Below the pieces are notes generated by a model. That model was not told the DNA's origin, made no database searches, and was given only the letters and a program-made list of their open reading frames with translations. Shown piece by piece: positions 22,234 to 35,152 of a DNA stretch of 64,000 nt. Made by a program: the position numbers and the translations under genes. The DNA is from Tolypeutes matacus (taxonomy: Eukaryota; Chordata; Mammalia; Cingulata; Chlamyphoridae), in the NCBI GenBank assembly GCA_026826555.1, contig JAKSZT010054334.1, positions 30,662,447 to 30,726,446 of the forward strand, given 5' to 3'. Every line of letters begins with the position of its first letter. The first letter of the stretch is position 1.

Positions 22234-22849
22234 AAAAATTATGAAAGGTATGGAAGGATGTGTATTAACAGGTTGTAAGCATTGGTAGGGAGGCTATCTG
22301 GATAGAGAGAGGAAGAGCAGTTTAAAAAACTGCAATTTAGCATTTCTAGGTTTAAGGTTATAGGCAAAGAGGCCCAAAGTGAGGCCCTGTAATTCAAGAG
22401 GGTGATGGATTTGATTAGAATAAAATGAAATTGCATGTTTAAATTATATTTTAAATTGAAAAGGCAAGTTTTTTTCATAATATAGTTTTACACTATTTTC
22501 ATTGCAAATGTCTATTTTTGCTTCTTTGTTTAATCAGCTTCTCTAGGCTAGCCTGGGAATTAACCACTTTATGATAACGTTTGTGTGGGAAAATGTGTTT
22601 CAAATTTCAAACACCTGATTTAAATGTAAATATTGGAAAACAACTCATTCTCTATTTGGAAATTTATTAATAAGCTATTAATTTTAAAAAATAAATATAT
22701 CATCTCCAAGATCAGCAAGCAAAGACAAATGTTTTCATATATTGTGCTACCGAGACAGGTTAACTTAAGCATTAGCTTTTTGTGGAAAGTAAATCAAAAC
22801 AGTCATTAATTTAAAGGGATTGAAACCTGGCACATGCTGGTGCCTTGTT

Positions 22850-23735
22850 TTAAAAATGTGCTTAAGCAAATTTGTTTTTTCAAACAGTTTAGAAATTATT
22901 AGAGAAATTGTAGGTTTATAGAAAAACATGAAGAAAGTACAGAATTCACAAATACTCCCCATCCATTATTAACATTTTGCATTAGTGTAGAAATTTTGTT
23001 ACAATTCATGAACCATTATTATAATCATATTATTAACTATGGTAGTTTACATTAAGATATACTCTTTGAGTTGTAACATTCTACAGGTTTAAAATAGTTT
23101 TATTCTGCTAACATGTATATAAACTAAAATTTCCCATTTTTATTCAATTTCAAGTATACAATTTACTTGTGTTAATTACATTCACAATGTTGTAATACCA
23201 TCACCACCATCCATTACCAAAACTTGCCATCACCTCAGACAGAAACTTTATAAACCTTAGGTCCCTATTCTCCTATATAGTCTTGCCTCTGTTAACCTGT
23301 ATTCTAATTTCGGACTTTAAGAATTTGCATATTCTAATTATGTCATATAAGTATGATACAATATTTGTCCTTTTGTGTCTGGCTTATTTCACTCAACATA
23401 TCTTCAAGGTTCATCCATGCTGTAACATATATCACATCCTCATTCCTTTTTATTGCTGAATAATACCATTGTATGGATATAGCACATTGTTTATCCACTC
23501 ATCTATCCTGGGACACTGGGTTGCTTCCACCTTTTGGCAACTGAGAATTATACTACCTTTAACATCCATGTGTAGATATCTGTTGGAGTTCCTGCTTTAA
23601 ATTCTTTTGGGTATATACCTAGACGTGAGATTGCCAGGTCATATGGTAATTCTTTACTGAACTTTCTGAGGAACTGCCAAACTATGTTCCACAATGGCTA
23701 CACCATTTCACATTCCCACTGCATCATCAACCATA
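22850..23735 (-). repeat. Old LINE-1 3' end (3' UTR plus ORF2 end), antisense
   Basis: The plus strand contains the reverse of the ORF2 C-terminal signature: GGCTTATTTCACTCAACATATC, TTATTGCTGAATAATACCATTGTATGG, CTGTTGGAGTTCCTGC, GGGTATATACCTAGA, GGAACTGCCAAACTATGTTCCACAATGGC. The 3' UTR precedes it at 22850-23330. Confidence 0.9.
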
Positions 23736-26180
23736 CTTGAGATTTTAGTGTAGTAGGCTTAGTCATGGTCTATGTGGTAGGCCTAGTCTTGGTCAATCGC
23801 AGCTCATTCTGAATTATTTTTTAGTCATATCCTAGCAAAAAATCCACCTAGATTTGAAGATATCAACATATATATGGATTTTTCACCTTAGAATGTTAAA
23901 GCATTAAAATCAGGAGGTCCTGTCCAAGAACTACTAACCATTTAGCAGAACTTCCTTTTGCTTGCCAAGAATTAGATTTTTTAAATATCCAGCACTGTTA
24001 TAGACACCAAAGATAAAAGCAAAAATGACAGGTTCCCGGGCCTCAAACAACTTTAAATCTACTGAAAAGATTGCAAATCGGAGTGGTAGGTACTGTCTTA
24101 TTTCACATATGGGTTCAATTACTTTGAGATACCCAACATTGACAATGGTTTATACTGTGGAAGTTTATTTCTCTTTTACTTAAAATTTTGAGCTGATATG
24201 TTGGCCCTCCTCTGCAAGTCATCAACGGCTCCAGGCTCCTTCTATGTAGTTGGCCTACCATCTTCAACGTGTGACTTTTATCTTGTGAAGAACGTGGCTT
24301 CTACAGCTTCTGTCATCATGTCCACATACAACCAGCAGAAGAGAGAGCGGGAAAGGGAAGGGCATACTTTTCCACTTAAGTGTATACCCTGGGTGTTGCA
24401 CACTTTAGTCTGGTCATGTTCTATTGGCCAAAACCTATTTATGTGGCCACAGTTAACTGCAAAGGAGGCTGGAAAAATGTCTGTGGTTGGGTAGTCATGT
24501 GTCCAGTTGAAAGTTCAGTTCTATTACTGTGCTAGAAGGGAAATATGGATTCTGAGTAAAATTACCTATCTTTGCTATAGTTGTCCTCTTTGTCACCAAC
24601 TATATGTAGGCACACACAACACCATGAAGGGATCTTAGTAACATAATGCTGAATAGATGTAGATATATGTGAAAAAGTATTAAAAAAAAAAAAAAGAAAG
24701 AAAAAAAGGAAATGAAAAACAAAATTCAGGATAGTGGTTACCTCCAGGCTACAGAACAGGAATAAGTTAATGGCAGGATAGAGAGGAGCCCATAAGTAGA
24801 TGTAAATTACTGCTAATGTTTAAGCCTTAAGGTTGGGTGATAAATTCATGGTGTTTATTATAGTATTAAATTAATATATAAAATAAAATAACGAGGGCTA
24901 TTTTAAACCAATGATGAAAGTGTATGACAAACCAAGGATCATGACTAAATGATTAATCCAATATCCAATTCTGTGCTCTTGAAGCAAAAACAGCAAACAA
25001 ACAAGGAACAAAACCTGATTTATATAGGATTTTGTGGTGGATGATGTATTGTTATATTTAAGAGAGTTCAGCGGGACTACTAGTGGTCCAGCATCTGGTG
25101 CTTAGCTTTGTAAGTCAAGAAACTCAATCAGATTAGTGAGCTTGCCTCAGAAAAAATGATCGATGCTGACCAAATTCACTGAAGACTTGTATATAACTAC
25201 ATCTTCCTATTTATTATTTCACACTGAAAAATATAATGGCCAAGTGGACTGTTATGGTTATGTCAATTTTTCATTCGAAAATATTTATTAAGCATGTCCA
25301 ATATGCCAGGCACTTTGCTAATCACTTGGAATATGATGGTAAATAAGACAATATTCACAGGGCTTATAATCCAGAGGGGAAGTCAGGCATTTAATAACCT
25401 AAAATAATAAAAATCAGCTGGTCAGTCTATTAACTTGCTTTAGGCAGTATGGTAGGGTGGAAATTTATCCATTTTGGAGACTGAACAAATTGAATTAGCT
25501 TTGGAGACTGACAGGAGGTCTTCACAACACCTGCCTGGTAGGATTTCATCATTGCGGTGGCCTAGTGACCGCTGTGTTGCCCATTCATCTCTTTCCAAAT
25601 GGTAATCTTGTGTTATTCTGCCCCTGCTCCATCAGTGTGCATTGGGTGTAGAGGGATTGGGGCAGATATCTTGACTTTTGGTTGCAGGTTGTTGTACTAC
25701 ATGGATCTAGGATCCATAGGATCTAGGATTAGGATATGATGAAAACAACTGAGCATCAGTGGATATCCTGCACTTTGACCCATTTGTAGTGTTTTTTCTG
25801 TGTGGGAAGAAGAGAGCACATGGATAATCGGAGGCCAGAGGGACAATCCCTGGCAGAAATGGCTAATTGTTTCCTTAGCTGTAAAATAGGGATAACAATC
25901 CTTAGGATTACTGAGAAAATTAAATATCATATGTAAAACATAGGAAACACTGAAAAACATGTTAATGTAACTTAAGGAAAGCAAATCAGAAGAATGCTCA
26001 ATGAATGTGAAGTTAGAGAAAGAGGAATTAAGCAAACTCAATATCACATTGTCCCTGTGAAGATGTATCTGTTCAGGAAGCCCAAGTATATTTGACAGAT
26101 GATCGATCTATTCTCTCCTCTGTATAGTGCTAATGATACATTCATTAATTCTCAGTTTTTGGCTCTCATTTTCCTATGCT
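23736..26180. other. No gene; old diverged sequence with an L1 tail and MIR relics
   Basis: 24640-24890 has an L1 3'-UTR-like segment (AAATTCAGGATAGTGGTTACCTCC) around an A-rich run. 25270-25400 (TTTATTAAGCATGTCCAATATGCCAGGCACTTTGCTAA) and 25856-25900 (TTCCTTAGCTGTAAAATAGGGATAA) are MIR relics. The rest is unassigned and has no convincing exon. Confidence 0.5.
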
Positions 26181-26188
26181 ATCTACTT

Positions 26189-26292
26189 AGGGTTTTTTTT
26201 GTTTTGTTTTGTTTTAGGAGTTACCAGGGATTGAACATGGGATCTTGAACATGGGAAGCAGGAGCTCAACCACTGAGCTACACTGACTCCCC
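26189..26292 (-). repeat. Short tRNA-like DAS-related SINE, antisense
   Basis: The minus strand reads GGGGAGTCAGTGTAGCTCAGTGG ... ATGTTCAATCCCTGG, then an A-rich tail of (AAAAC)n type. The TSD atctactt is exact at 26181-26188 and 26293-26300. Confidence 0.88.
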
Positions 26293-26335
26293 ATCTACTT
26301 GTTTTTATCTGCTTTTTTAGCAGACATGTTACAAA

Positions 26336-27242
26336 TTAAACTCCTTTTCTTCCCCTCTTCCTTCCTATTTGGCTCCTTTGAAAGACTTTGAAGTATCTGG
26401 CAATAATATACAAAATAAGAATGGTTGAAAACCCAGTGAGGAAGTCAGCAAATGTTAAAACTATGGGTAGACTCAGTTGTGGTTTCCCTACACATGGCTC
26501 TTCTGCTCTTCTATTTGAACCTATAATTAGTACTAGAGTTGGTAGGTGTACACCCAAGACACTTAAATCTTTGGGCTGTCCATGTGCTAGCTGGGCTCCA
26601 AATCTCAACAGAGTTGCAACACCTACTCTGCAGTTCATTGGACTCACCCAGGACAACTAACAAGGAGGTGATGATGGACAACTACCACACCAAGGAATTG
26701 CAAGCAAGAGAGTCCCATCCATTAGCCCTAATGGATCGCTGCCCCCTTTCAATTAAAGGTGGAATGATATCACCATTCCAGAATCCTCAGGATTGGGGAA
26801 TGAACTATGGACTAAAGTAGACTTCCTGGTATTCTACTATAGACTTATTGTGATTCTAGCAATGGAAGAACTTTTATCATTGATGTGGAGGTAGTGGCCA
26901 TTGGCGGTTCTGAGGGCAGGGAGAGGGAAAAACAGGTGTAATATGGGGGCATTTTAGGGACTTGGGAATTGTCTTGAATGACATTGCAATGACAGATACA
27001 GGCCATTTATATCTTGCCATAACCTACAGAATTGGGTGGGAGAGAGTGTAAACTACAATGTAAACTTTAATCCATACTTAGTGGCAATGCTCCAAATGTG
27101 TTGATCAATTGCAATGAATGTACCACACTAATGAAGGATGTTGTTACTGTGGGAAAATGTGGGAGGTGTGGGGAGTGGGGCATATTGGAATCCCCTATAT
27201 TTTTTATGTAACATTTATATAACGTAAGTATTGAAAAAAAAA
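26336..27242 (+). repeat. Repeat family X: lineage-restricted 3' end of a retroelement, sense copy
   Basis: Collinear, in reverse, with 32105-33010 and 46733-47267. Shared blocks include GGTGTAATATGGGGGCATTTT, AGTGGCAATGCTCC, AATGTACCACACTAATGAAGGATG, GTGGGAAAATGTGGGAGG, and an end near GGAATCCCCTATATTTTTTATGTAAC. It ends in an A-rich tail. Most likely a LINE-1 3'-UTR subfamily, but no ORF2 is attached here to prove it. Confidence 0.7.
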
Positions 27243-27565
27243 TAGGTGTAATATGGTGGCATTTTCAGGACATTGAAATTGTCCTGAATGATGATGTAGT
27301 GACGGATACAGGCTGTTATACATATTGTCATAATTTACAAAAATGTGTGGGAGAGAGTTTAAACTATAATGTAAGCTGTAATCCACACTTAGTGGCAATG
27401 CTCCAATATTTGTTCATCAATTGTAACAAATGTACCACACTAATGAAGGATTTTGTTAATGTGGGAAAGTGTGGGAGGGGTAGGGAGTGGGATATACGGG
27501 AATCCCCTACATTTTTATGTAACTTTTATGTAGTCTAAGTGTCTTTTAAAAAATAAAAAATATTT
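27243..27565 (+). repeat. Second partial copy of repeat X in tandem
   Basis: Repeats the last ~305 bases of the preceding element (starting TAGGTGTAATATGGTGGC), again followed by an A-rich tail. The copies differ at many positions, so this is not a recent assembly duplication. Confidence 0.8.
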
Positions 27566-28224
27566 TAAAAAAAGAAATATCAATGAATTTTAACAAAAGG
27601 GTTAATTTTAATGAACCAGAGATTAAAAAAAAAAATAGAGCAAGAAAATCAGGGTAAGGAAAAAGGGAAAGTGAATAAATCTTGGAGCATTCTCTAACAA
27701 ACAAAACAAAACAAAAACTATGGGTAGAAAAATAGTAAAGCCAAGGTAAGTTTAGTACAGAGAAATGTATAGGTTACCATATTGTACAGTTTCTTAGATT
27801 GTGTTGCAAATTTGATTATGAATTTTTTTAAGTTAAAATTAAGAAGTAAAAAACAACAACACTTCAACCACTCATTAAAACCACGTTAACCATAAAACAC
27901 TAGCAAACACATAGCTCAAGAGAAGTCTAATTTATTCAGGAAAGAAATCCACATTTCTCCCATGGGTCCTTTCTAGTACAGAGAATACTTTACAATGGGT
28001 CAGCTGTCATCTTGGATAACATTCTGGCTACAGGTAAAAGAGAGTTTCTAATCAGTGGTTCATAAGATTGGTTACAGTGTTGTAACCAAAGTCATAACAA
28101 ATTACAGTATGATCAATTGTTAAATATTTCTTACAGTGTTTAGGGAATCCCTAAATGTTCGTTAGTAACAAATTTATGAATGCTTTCCTATTTTGGAGTG
28201 CAAACTGCTAGTCCTAAAATTAAC
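27566..28224. other. No gene recognised
   Basis: AT-rich sequence without a repeat I can name and without a plausible splice-flanked frame. Confidence 0.4.
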
Positions 28225-29160
28225 TTATATCTTAAAAATTAGATTAGAGGATTGTGTCCAGGGCCCAAAGACCACCTTCAGGTTCAGCAATTTACTAGGA
28301 GAACTCACAGGACTCAGCATATAGTCTATTTTGGGCTATGGTTTGTTACAACTAAAGAACATAAAGGATAATCAGTGAGGGAAAAGGTACATGGAAAAGT
28401 CCAGGGGAAACCAGGTGCAAGATTCCAACAGGAGAAGTAGATATGGCTCAAGCAATTGAGCTCCTGCCTACCACATGGGAGGTCCTGGGTTCAGTTCCCG
28501 GTGTCTCATAAAGAGAAGAAGAGCAAGACAGTGAGCTGGTGCGACCGGCAGGCACGGTGAGCTGATGCAACAAGATGACACAACAAGGAGACACAAAAAG
28601 GAAAAACAACGAGAGACACAAAAAAGCAGGGAGCTGTGGTGGCTCTAGCGACTGAGCGCTTCTCTCCCACATGGGAGGTCCCAGGTTTGGTTCCTTTACC
28701 TCCTAAAGAGAAGACGATCAGACACAGCACACAGTGAATTGACACAGAGTGGACAGCGAGAGCAAACAACAAGGGAGGGGGTGGGAATAAATAAATGAAA
28801 TAAGTCTTAAAAAAAAAAAAAAGATTCTAACGGTCCTTTGCTAGTAGAGTTACATAGGATGCACTTAATTCTTCCAACTAATTGTGACACCACATGTGAA
28901 ATGTTGCTAACCAGGGACATTTGTTAGAGACTCAGTGCCCAGAGCTTTTATTGGGGACTGGTCATGTAGGCACCCTCTGCTTGGAATGTACCAACATTTC
29001 AAACTCTCAGAAGGAAAATAGATATTTAGCATAAGCTATATTGTTTGTACAGTTTGGGCACAATGAGCCCTTCATTGGTGGAAACCCTCCTAGAACCCAC
29101 GTTTCCAGATGCCAATTGAGGGCCGACTTTTAAGCAGGCCTTTTAAAGGACGGCAGTCAG
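28225..29160 (-). repeat. Old mammalian LTR, minus orientation, split by a dimeric SINE
   Basis: CAGCAATTTACTAGGAGAACTCACAGGACTCAG before the SINE, and AGACTCAGTGCCCAGAGCTTTTATTGGGG after it, fit an old mammal-wide LTR read in reverse. The family name is not certain. Confidence 0.5.
28430..28821 (+). repeat. Dimeric DAS-type SINE
   Basis: Two tRNA-like units, AGATATGGCTCAAGCAATTGAG...GGGTTCAGTTCCC and TGGTGGCTCTAGCGACTGAG...GGTTTGGTTCC, are each followed by an AAGAGAAGA...GACACA-rich spacer, with one terminal A tail. The TSD agattccaac / agattctaac (28420-28429, 28822-28831) has one mismatch. Confidence 0.9.
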
Positions 29161-29397
29161 GCCTCTATGTTAACTCTTTTCTGCACAGGGATAATTAAAC
29201 TTATCTAAAAATTGTGGAGACTCCTTGCTATATAGTTTTTATATATTGCCCAAAGAAATACTCTATCCTACTTTCATGCTGAATATTTTATTATTTTATT
29301 AATATTAATATTTCATTAGTTCTAATGTAAATTTATCCTATGCACTCTACCTATCAAGAATTCACTGATCAAGAATTCTGGTATATAATATTAAAAG

Positions 29398-29867
29398 TGT
29401 TTTAGCCTGCTAGGCTGTCAAAATGCAATATACCAGAAATAGGTTGACTTTTACAATGGGGGTTTATTAGATTACAAGTTTACAATTCTCAGGCTGTGAA
29501 AATGTCCAAATCAAGGCATCATCAGGTGATGCTCTTTCCCTGAAGACCAGGTGGCAGCGATCCTGAGCTCCTCTGTCACATGGCAAAGCACATGGCAGCA
29601 CCTGCTGGTCTCTCCCTTCTCTTCCGAATTTTGTTGCTTTCAGATTCTGGCTTGCATGGCTTTCTGTTTCTGTGGCTTTCTCTCTGTCTCTCTCTCTGAT
29701 CCTGTTTATAAAGGACTCCAGTGAGAAGATTAAGATCCATCCTGGGTCATGCCTTAATAGAAGTAACCTAATCAAAAAGGTCCCCACACAATTGGTTCAC
29801 ATCTACAGGAATGAACCAGCTTTCAGAACATGATTTCCTGGGCTAAATATAGTCTCAAACTACCACA
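29398..29867 (-). repeat. LTR, family B, minus orientation
   Basis: The plus strand runs TGTTTTAGCCTGCTAGGC to GTCTCAAACTACCACA, with the perfect 5-bp TSD aaaag at 29393-29397 and 29868-29872. The reverse of the TATAAA-type box lies near 29705 (TTTATAAAGG). The 106-residue antisense frame is part of the LTR. Confidence 0.92.
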
Positions 29868-29965
29868 AAAAGTTTTTGTATATGAATAATATCAACTAAA
29901 TGATATTTTACTATTTCATGTGTCATTCTCAAAAGCTTGTATGCTGGTTTTACTAGGGTCTATAT

Positions 29966-30075
29966 ATATATATATATATATTTTTTTTTTTTTACCAGGA
30001 GGTCCCGGGGATCGAACCCCGGTCTCTCCATATGGCAGACAGACGCCAAACTTCTTGAGCCACATCCGTTTCCCA
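29966..30075 (-). repeat. DAS-type SINE monomer, antisense
   Basis: The minus strand reads GGGAAACGGATGTGGCTCAAG ... GGGGTTCGATCCCC, then an A tail. The TSD actagggtctatat is exact at 29952-29965 and 30076-30089. A (TA)n run sits in the tail/TSD junction. Confidence 0.95.
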
Positions 30076-30894
30076 ACTAGGGTCTATATTTGATAAGGGA
30101 GACATTTCAGCTGTTGATGTAGCTCCATTATATACCACACAGAAATAGTAAATATAATGCATTACATATCATGATTAACTTGATCTTGATTAATCTGTTT
30201 TTGAATTTTAAGTGCCCTAAGATAAAGTAGCCATTAATCTTTGGCTAGTTTTGCTATTTCAGCACATGAAGAACATTTGTTAAAGAAAAGAACTTTTTTT
30301 GTGTCTATCAATTTCCGTGCCAAGGAAAAGGGCAAAGGAATTAATATTTAAGATTTGTCGTTAAAGAACAGTTATTATCAAGAAAATAACTGCAGCACAC
30401 GAAGAGACTTCTGATTCTAAGCTGTGATGATTCAGAGAAAAGGTTTGAGAAATTCAGACAGAAATTAATATTCTAACCCATAGGAGTTTCTAATGGAATG
30501 ACAAGGGAAATGGGGAAATCTCAAAAAGCAGAACTAAAGAAGTAAAGAACTGTCTTCTTCCAACATATGCAAACCCCATCAAACCATAGAAGTTGCTTAG
30601 TTCAGGGGATGAGGGAACGGGTATTTTTCATTTTTAGCTAAAATGCCACCCACTTGCTTTCTAGTATAGACATTTAATCATTCATCAATTATATGCTTGG
30701 TGCCTATTCTATACCAGGCGTGTACCAAGGGACAAGGAGACTGAGTCGAATGAAACTGTCCATGCTTTTACGGATCTAAGATTTTGTGGTAGTGGTTTTC
30801 AAGCTATAGGGTGAGTGCAAATCACCTGGGGAGATTATTCCTACCCACACCCTCTTATAGGATTCACTGCCTGGCACACAAAGAATATTGAATA

Positions 30895-31110
30895 TTCATT
30901 TTACAATATTTATTTTATGTTCATAATAGCACGAGTAGGTACTATCATCCTTGTACTCACAAAGAGAAAACCAAGGTGCACAAGTGCTAAGTAATGTGAA
31001 TAATGTGCCCAAGGTCACACAGCAAGTAAGTGGCTGAACTGGATTCTGACCCAGACAGTTTGGCTTCAGAAATACAGCTTTTATCTACTAAGCTATGCTT
31101 ACAGAAAGGT
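30895..31110 (+). repeat. MIR, plus orientation
   Basis: GAATAATGTGCCCAAGGTCACACAGCAAGTAAGTGGCTGAACTGGATTCTGACCCAGACAG is the MIR core and 3' half almost in full. Confidence 0.9.
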
Positions 31111-32104
31111 ATTTACACTTCCAAAGAAATATAAAATCCTACCACAGGATGAATCTAACTAGGAGCTAGTAAGCATATAGAGAAATTAATGGACACAGGA
31201 CATGGCAAATATCATCAAAAATTATTAAACTGTACCGTCTAAATTGTAAACTATACTGTAAACCATTGACAATGTTTAGTTGCTATATTTTACTATCTGT
31301 ATAACAGTTATAACAAAGCTAACATCTATATAAAATTTTAAAAAAGAAATTAATGTATCTATTACTTGAATCCACAAATGTGAGATCCATGACTGACAAA
31401 TCAACTCTCATTTAAGTCTTAAAGCCCACGACCCAGCAACTGTAAAATAGCACATGTAAAATAAGGTTCATTGAGTCCAGTTAGGGTTGCTTACAGAAAC
31501 CCATGCACCATCCAGCCAATATCTCCATAATTAACTGGGACAGTCACTATTTTCCTTATATTGTTGGCAACGACAGTTGACTGTGACAGTAACTTCCCTC
31601 AGTCTGTACACGGTTTTCCACTTAAGAAGATTTTGAAGTGAGCATTTAAGTGAATCAAAATCATAGTACTGATCATTTTGTATGTATTTGATAGTTAATG
31701 TATTTTTAACCAAAAATATTTATGAAGATTTATTTGTATAAATATCTTATCTGGGGGGAAATTCTTAATAATATACCTCAGCTGTTATTGAAAACAAACT
31801 TTGAAACAAAGATATGAAAAGTGTTATGGTATTGCCTGAAGACATTGTCCATTTTATGTTACTTAGTGGTGAATATGAAAAACTTCTCTAGAAATTCAAA
31901 ATCATAAAAAAGCTTCTCTTTTCCAAACAAAAACAAAAACAAAAACACAAAACCCAGTATGCTTCTTTTGTATGGATGATAACCTGACCTTTTTATGCCT
32001 TAGCTACCAGGAAACTTAGACCTAAATTTAACATTTAATCACTATAGCTATACTTGCTTGGTTTGTTATTTACTACCCTCTTCTAATGTGTTTTCTTTTT
32101 TCTT
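31111..32104. other. No gene recognised
   Basis: AT-rich. 31190-31350 carries an L1-tail-like stretch. No exon or complete repeat identified. Confidence 0.4.
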
Positions 32105-33010
32105 TATTTCTCATGAGGTTTCTGATTACAGAAAACTTACATAAAAAATATAGGGCATTCCCATATAGCCCATATACCCCACCCCTTTCCCTCTCACATT
32201 TTCTCCTATTAATAACATCTTACATGAGTATGGTACATTTGTTACAATTGATGAACAAATATTGAAGCATTGCCACTAACCATTGTCTATAGTTTACATT
32301 ATGGTTTACATTTTGCACTGTACAATTTTATAGGTTTTGACAAAATGTATAACATCCTGGATCCGTCATTGTAGTATCATATAGAACAATTCCAATGTCC
32401 CCAAAATGCCCCGTGTTACACCTCTTCTTCCCTCTTCCTCCCCTCAGAACCCCTGTTAACCACTATCTTTATATCATTATTACAAGTTCTTCCATTACTA
32501 GAATATTAGTAAGTCTACTTTGGTCCATAGTTGCATTCCCTCATTATGCTTGTTCATTCCTGAATCTTGAGGATTTGGGAATGGTGATACCCACTCTGCT
32601 TCCCATTGAGAGGGAGCTTAGATCCCATGGGACAGATGGAGGAACTGTCTTGCTTGCAGTTGTAGATACTCTGGTTTTGGAATGGGCATTGTCCATCATC
32701 ATCATTTTGTTAGTTGTCCTGGGCGAGTCTGATGAACTGGAGAGTAGGTGTTGCAACTCTGCTGAGATTCAGGCCTTAATCAGCATATGAACAGACTGAA
32801 GATTTAAGCTTCTGGGACATGGTATAGTGCTAATTATAGGTCCAAATAAAAGGGACAGAAGAACCATGTGTAGGGAAATTATAAAAGAGTCTAACTCTGT
32901 TATATTGGGGAGATAGGTTAACCTATATTCCAAGGAACCCCAGGAAATCGACACCCCATCAGTAGCCCTTATCTTAGAATATAATGAACTTTTATAAGAT
33001 ATATATGCCA
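32105..33010 (-). repeat. Repeat X, antisense copy
   Basis: Reverse of 26336-27240: AGGGCATTCCCATATAGCCC, AACATCTTACATGAGTATGGTAC, ATTGCCACTAACC, CCCGTGTTACACCTCTTC, AGTAAGTCTACTTTGGTCC, and the distal block GTCCTGGGCGAGTCTGATGAACTGGAGAGTAGG. The open frames on either strand are part of the repeat. Confidence 0.7.
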
Positions 33011-33536
33011 ATAGAGGGACAGTCTGCTAACTCCAATTTAGGATCAGGAATTGAGTAATTAATTTGGACTTGGAAATATAATGTGATAGCTTGCTAAATT
33101 TATGTATGGTGTTAGAATATTTAAGAAAATATTAAGTTTACCATATTTACATATTTAATCTCTTAGTTGTATGGGAAGATTTTGTTTGTTAGTTCAGATA
33201 AAACAACTAAAGTATTGAAGAATAAAACTAGACTAAATTAAGTTTATAAAATTAAGTGTTTGAAGGTATTTATTAAAGGGATTGAATATTATTCCAAGCC
33301 TTATTAGATGTGACTGGTAAAATCTTCAGATTTATAAGTATAATTTGTAAGCTGATTTTAAAAGCCAAAGAAAGAATTAGAGTTTTAAATTGGTAATTTC
33401 TATGTATATTAAATAACAATTTTAAAAACAAAAATACACTTTCTGAATATCATCTATGATTAAAATCATCTTTGAAAGAACCAAAAACCTATGTCAAAAT
33501 GATGCAGAGCTATCCCCTAGATATATTTTTGAAGGT

Positions 33537-33897
33537 TTATTTTATTTCTTTCTTTCTCCCCTTTTTGTTTGTGCTCGCTGTCTGTTCTGTCCACTCACTG
33601 TGTGCTCTCTGTGTCTGCTCATCTTCTCTTTAGGAGGCCCTGGGAACTGAACCTGGGACCTCCCATGTGGGAGAGAGGCACTCAATCACTTGAGCCACCT
33701 CAGCTCTCCTCTTTGTTGTGTCTCTCATTGTCTTTCTCCTTTGTGTCTCCTTGTTGCATCATCTTGTTGCGTCAGCGCACTGTGCCTGCCAGTCACGCCA
33801 GCACATCTTCTCCAGGAGGCACCAGGAACTGAACCCAGAACCTCCCATGTGGTAGATGGGAGCTCATTTGCTTGAGCCACATCCACTCCCCCCCCCC
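33537..33897 (-). repeat. Dimeric DAS-type SINE, antisense
   Basis: Two reverse tRNA-like units (CTGGGAACTGAACCTGGGACC ... CTTGAGCCACCTCAG and CCAGGAACTGAACCCAGAACC ... CTTGAGCCACATCCACTCCC) are separated by the TGTTGTGTCTCTCATTGTC spacer. A tail remnant lies at the left end. No clear TSD. Confidence 0.85.
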
Positions 33898-34298
33898 CAG
33901 ATGTTGAGTATACCCATTTCACTTGCGGCTAGGCCACCAGCACAGCTTAGTCTCTGCCAAGCAGATGTATCAGCCCCAGGCTTTGAATCACAAGTTAGTG
34001 ACATGAATAGTGGTTAGAATACCAGAAGAAAATGATGACTTCAGAATTTTCAAATTATTTTTCAAAATACAAAATGTCAGTATTAATACTTTTTAAAATG
34101 AAAAATGCCTAAAATTCAAACAATTAAAAATACAGTGGAACTAAATATCTAATATATTTCAAATATAAAGATGTGTAAGCATATTAAAGCATCAAAAGAA
34201 GCATACATTTAAAAAGTATGGACATTAGACATATTAGACATATATTACCCCATTAACAAAAATAATTGCAGATATAATTAATATTATAAAATATTTAG

Positions 34299-34483
34299 GG
34301 AAGCGGCTGTGGCTCAATCAGTGGGGCTCCCGTTTACCATATGGGAGGCCCCAGGTTTGGTTCCTGGGGCCTCCTGGTGGGGGCAGGCCCGCCCGCACGG
34401 CGTGGTTGGCTGACCCGGCGAGCACAGGCAGCAAGATGAATAAATAAATAAAATCTTTAAAAAAAAAAAAAAAAAAAAAAAAA
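34299..34483 (+). repeat. DAS-type SINE
   Basis: GGGAAGCGGCTGTGGCTCAATCAG ... GCCCGCCCGCACGGCGTGG ... AATAAATAAATAAAATC, then a ~24-nt A tail. The flanks share only a short AT-rich motif, so the TSD is uncertain. Confidence 0.9.
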
Positions 34484-34680
34484 TTTAAACTCCATGCTCT
34501 ATGAAGTGAAGACAATGTAGTTATTCATGATAAATTGAAATTAAAATAATATTATTTATATTTTTTAAAAGAGGGGCTGTCTTAGATTCTCAACTGCTAA
34601 ACAAATTCCATTCAACAGGTTTGCTTAGTGACAGGAATTTATTGGCTTGTGGTTTCAGAGGTTAGAAGGCTTTCTTTCTG

Positions 34681-34921
34681 GGAAGCGGTTGTGGCTCAAT
34701 TGGTTGGGCTCCCATTTACCATATGAGAGGCCTCGGGTTCGATTCCTGGGACCTCCTGATGAAGGCAAGCTGGCCAGCGTCGGCGCAGTGAGCTGGTGCA
34801 GCAAGATGATGCAACAGACACAGAAAAAACGCAAAGCAAATGGACACAGCGAGCACAAGCAGCAAGGGGGGCATAAATAAATATAAAAAAAAATAATAAT
34901 AAATCTTAAAAAAAAAAAAAT
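34681..34921 (+). repeat. DAS-type SINE inside LTR A
   Basis: GGAAGCGGTTGTGGCTCAATTGG ... GGGTTCGATTCC, then AGTGAGCTGGTGCAGCAAGATGATGC and the GCGAGCACAAGCAGCAAGG body, with an A-rich tail. The TSD tagaaggctttctttct / aagaaggcttacttcct is imperfect. The body combines features of the two main SINE types. Confidence 0.9.
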
Positions 34922-35152
34922 AAGAAGGCTTACTTCCTCCTGAGGTTGGTATCTTTTGGTGTTCCTTGGCTTTTCTGTTACATGGCAAAGTACATGGTAG
35001 TGTCTTCCCCTTTCTTTTACTGGTTCTGTTGACTTCCTCTTCCATGTCCAATTTCCTTTGGGACTTCAGCCATATTGGATTAAGGTCCACCTTCATTCAG
35101 TTTGGGCATGACTTTAATAAAATCTTCAAAGGTCCTATTTACAAATGGGTAC

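Larger units (their letters stand above)
19440..22240 (+). repeat. Old LINE-1 ORF2 3' part, split by three later insertions
   Basis: 19440-19810 contains the CACTGTATGGCACTGGC...CAAATAGATCACTGGAATGGAATAG block of ORF2. It resumes at 20270-20447 and again at 21160-21440 (CATTTTATACCTATCAGATTGGCAAAA ... GGAATATATCCTTAGAAATAAAGGCACC) and after 21840. LTRs at 20448-21156 and 21455-21835 and the SINE at 22055-22233 interrupt it. No intact frame survives. Confidence 0.75.
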
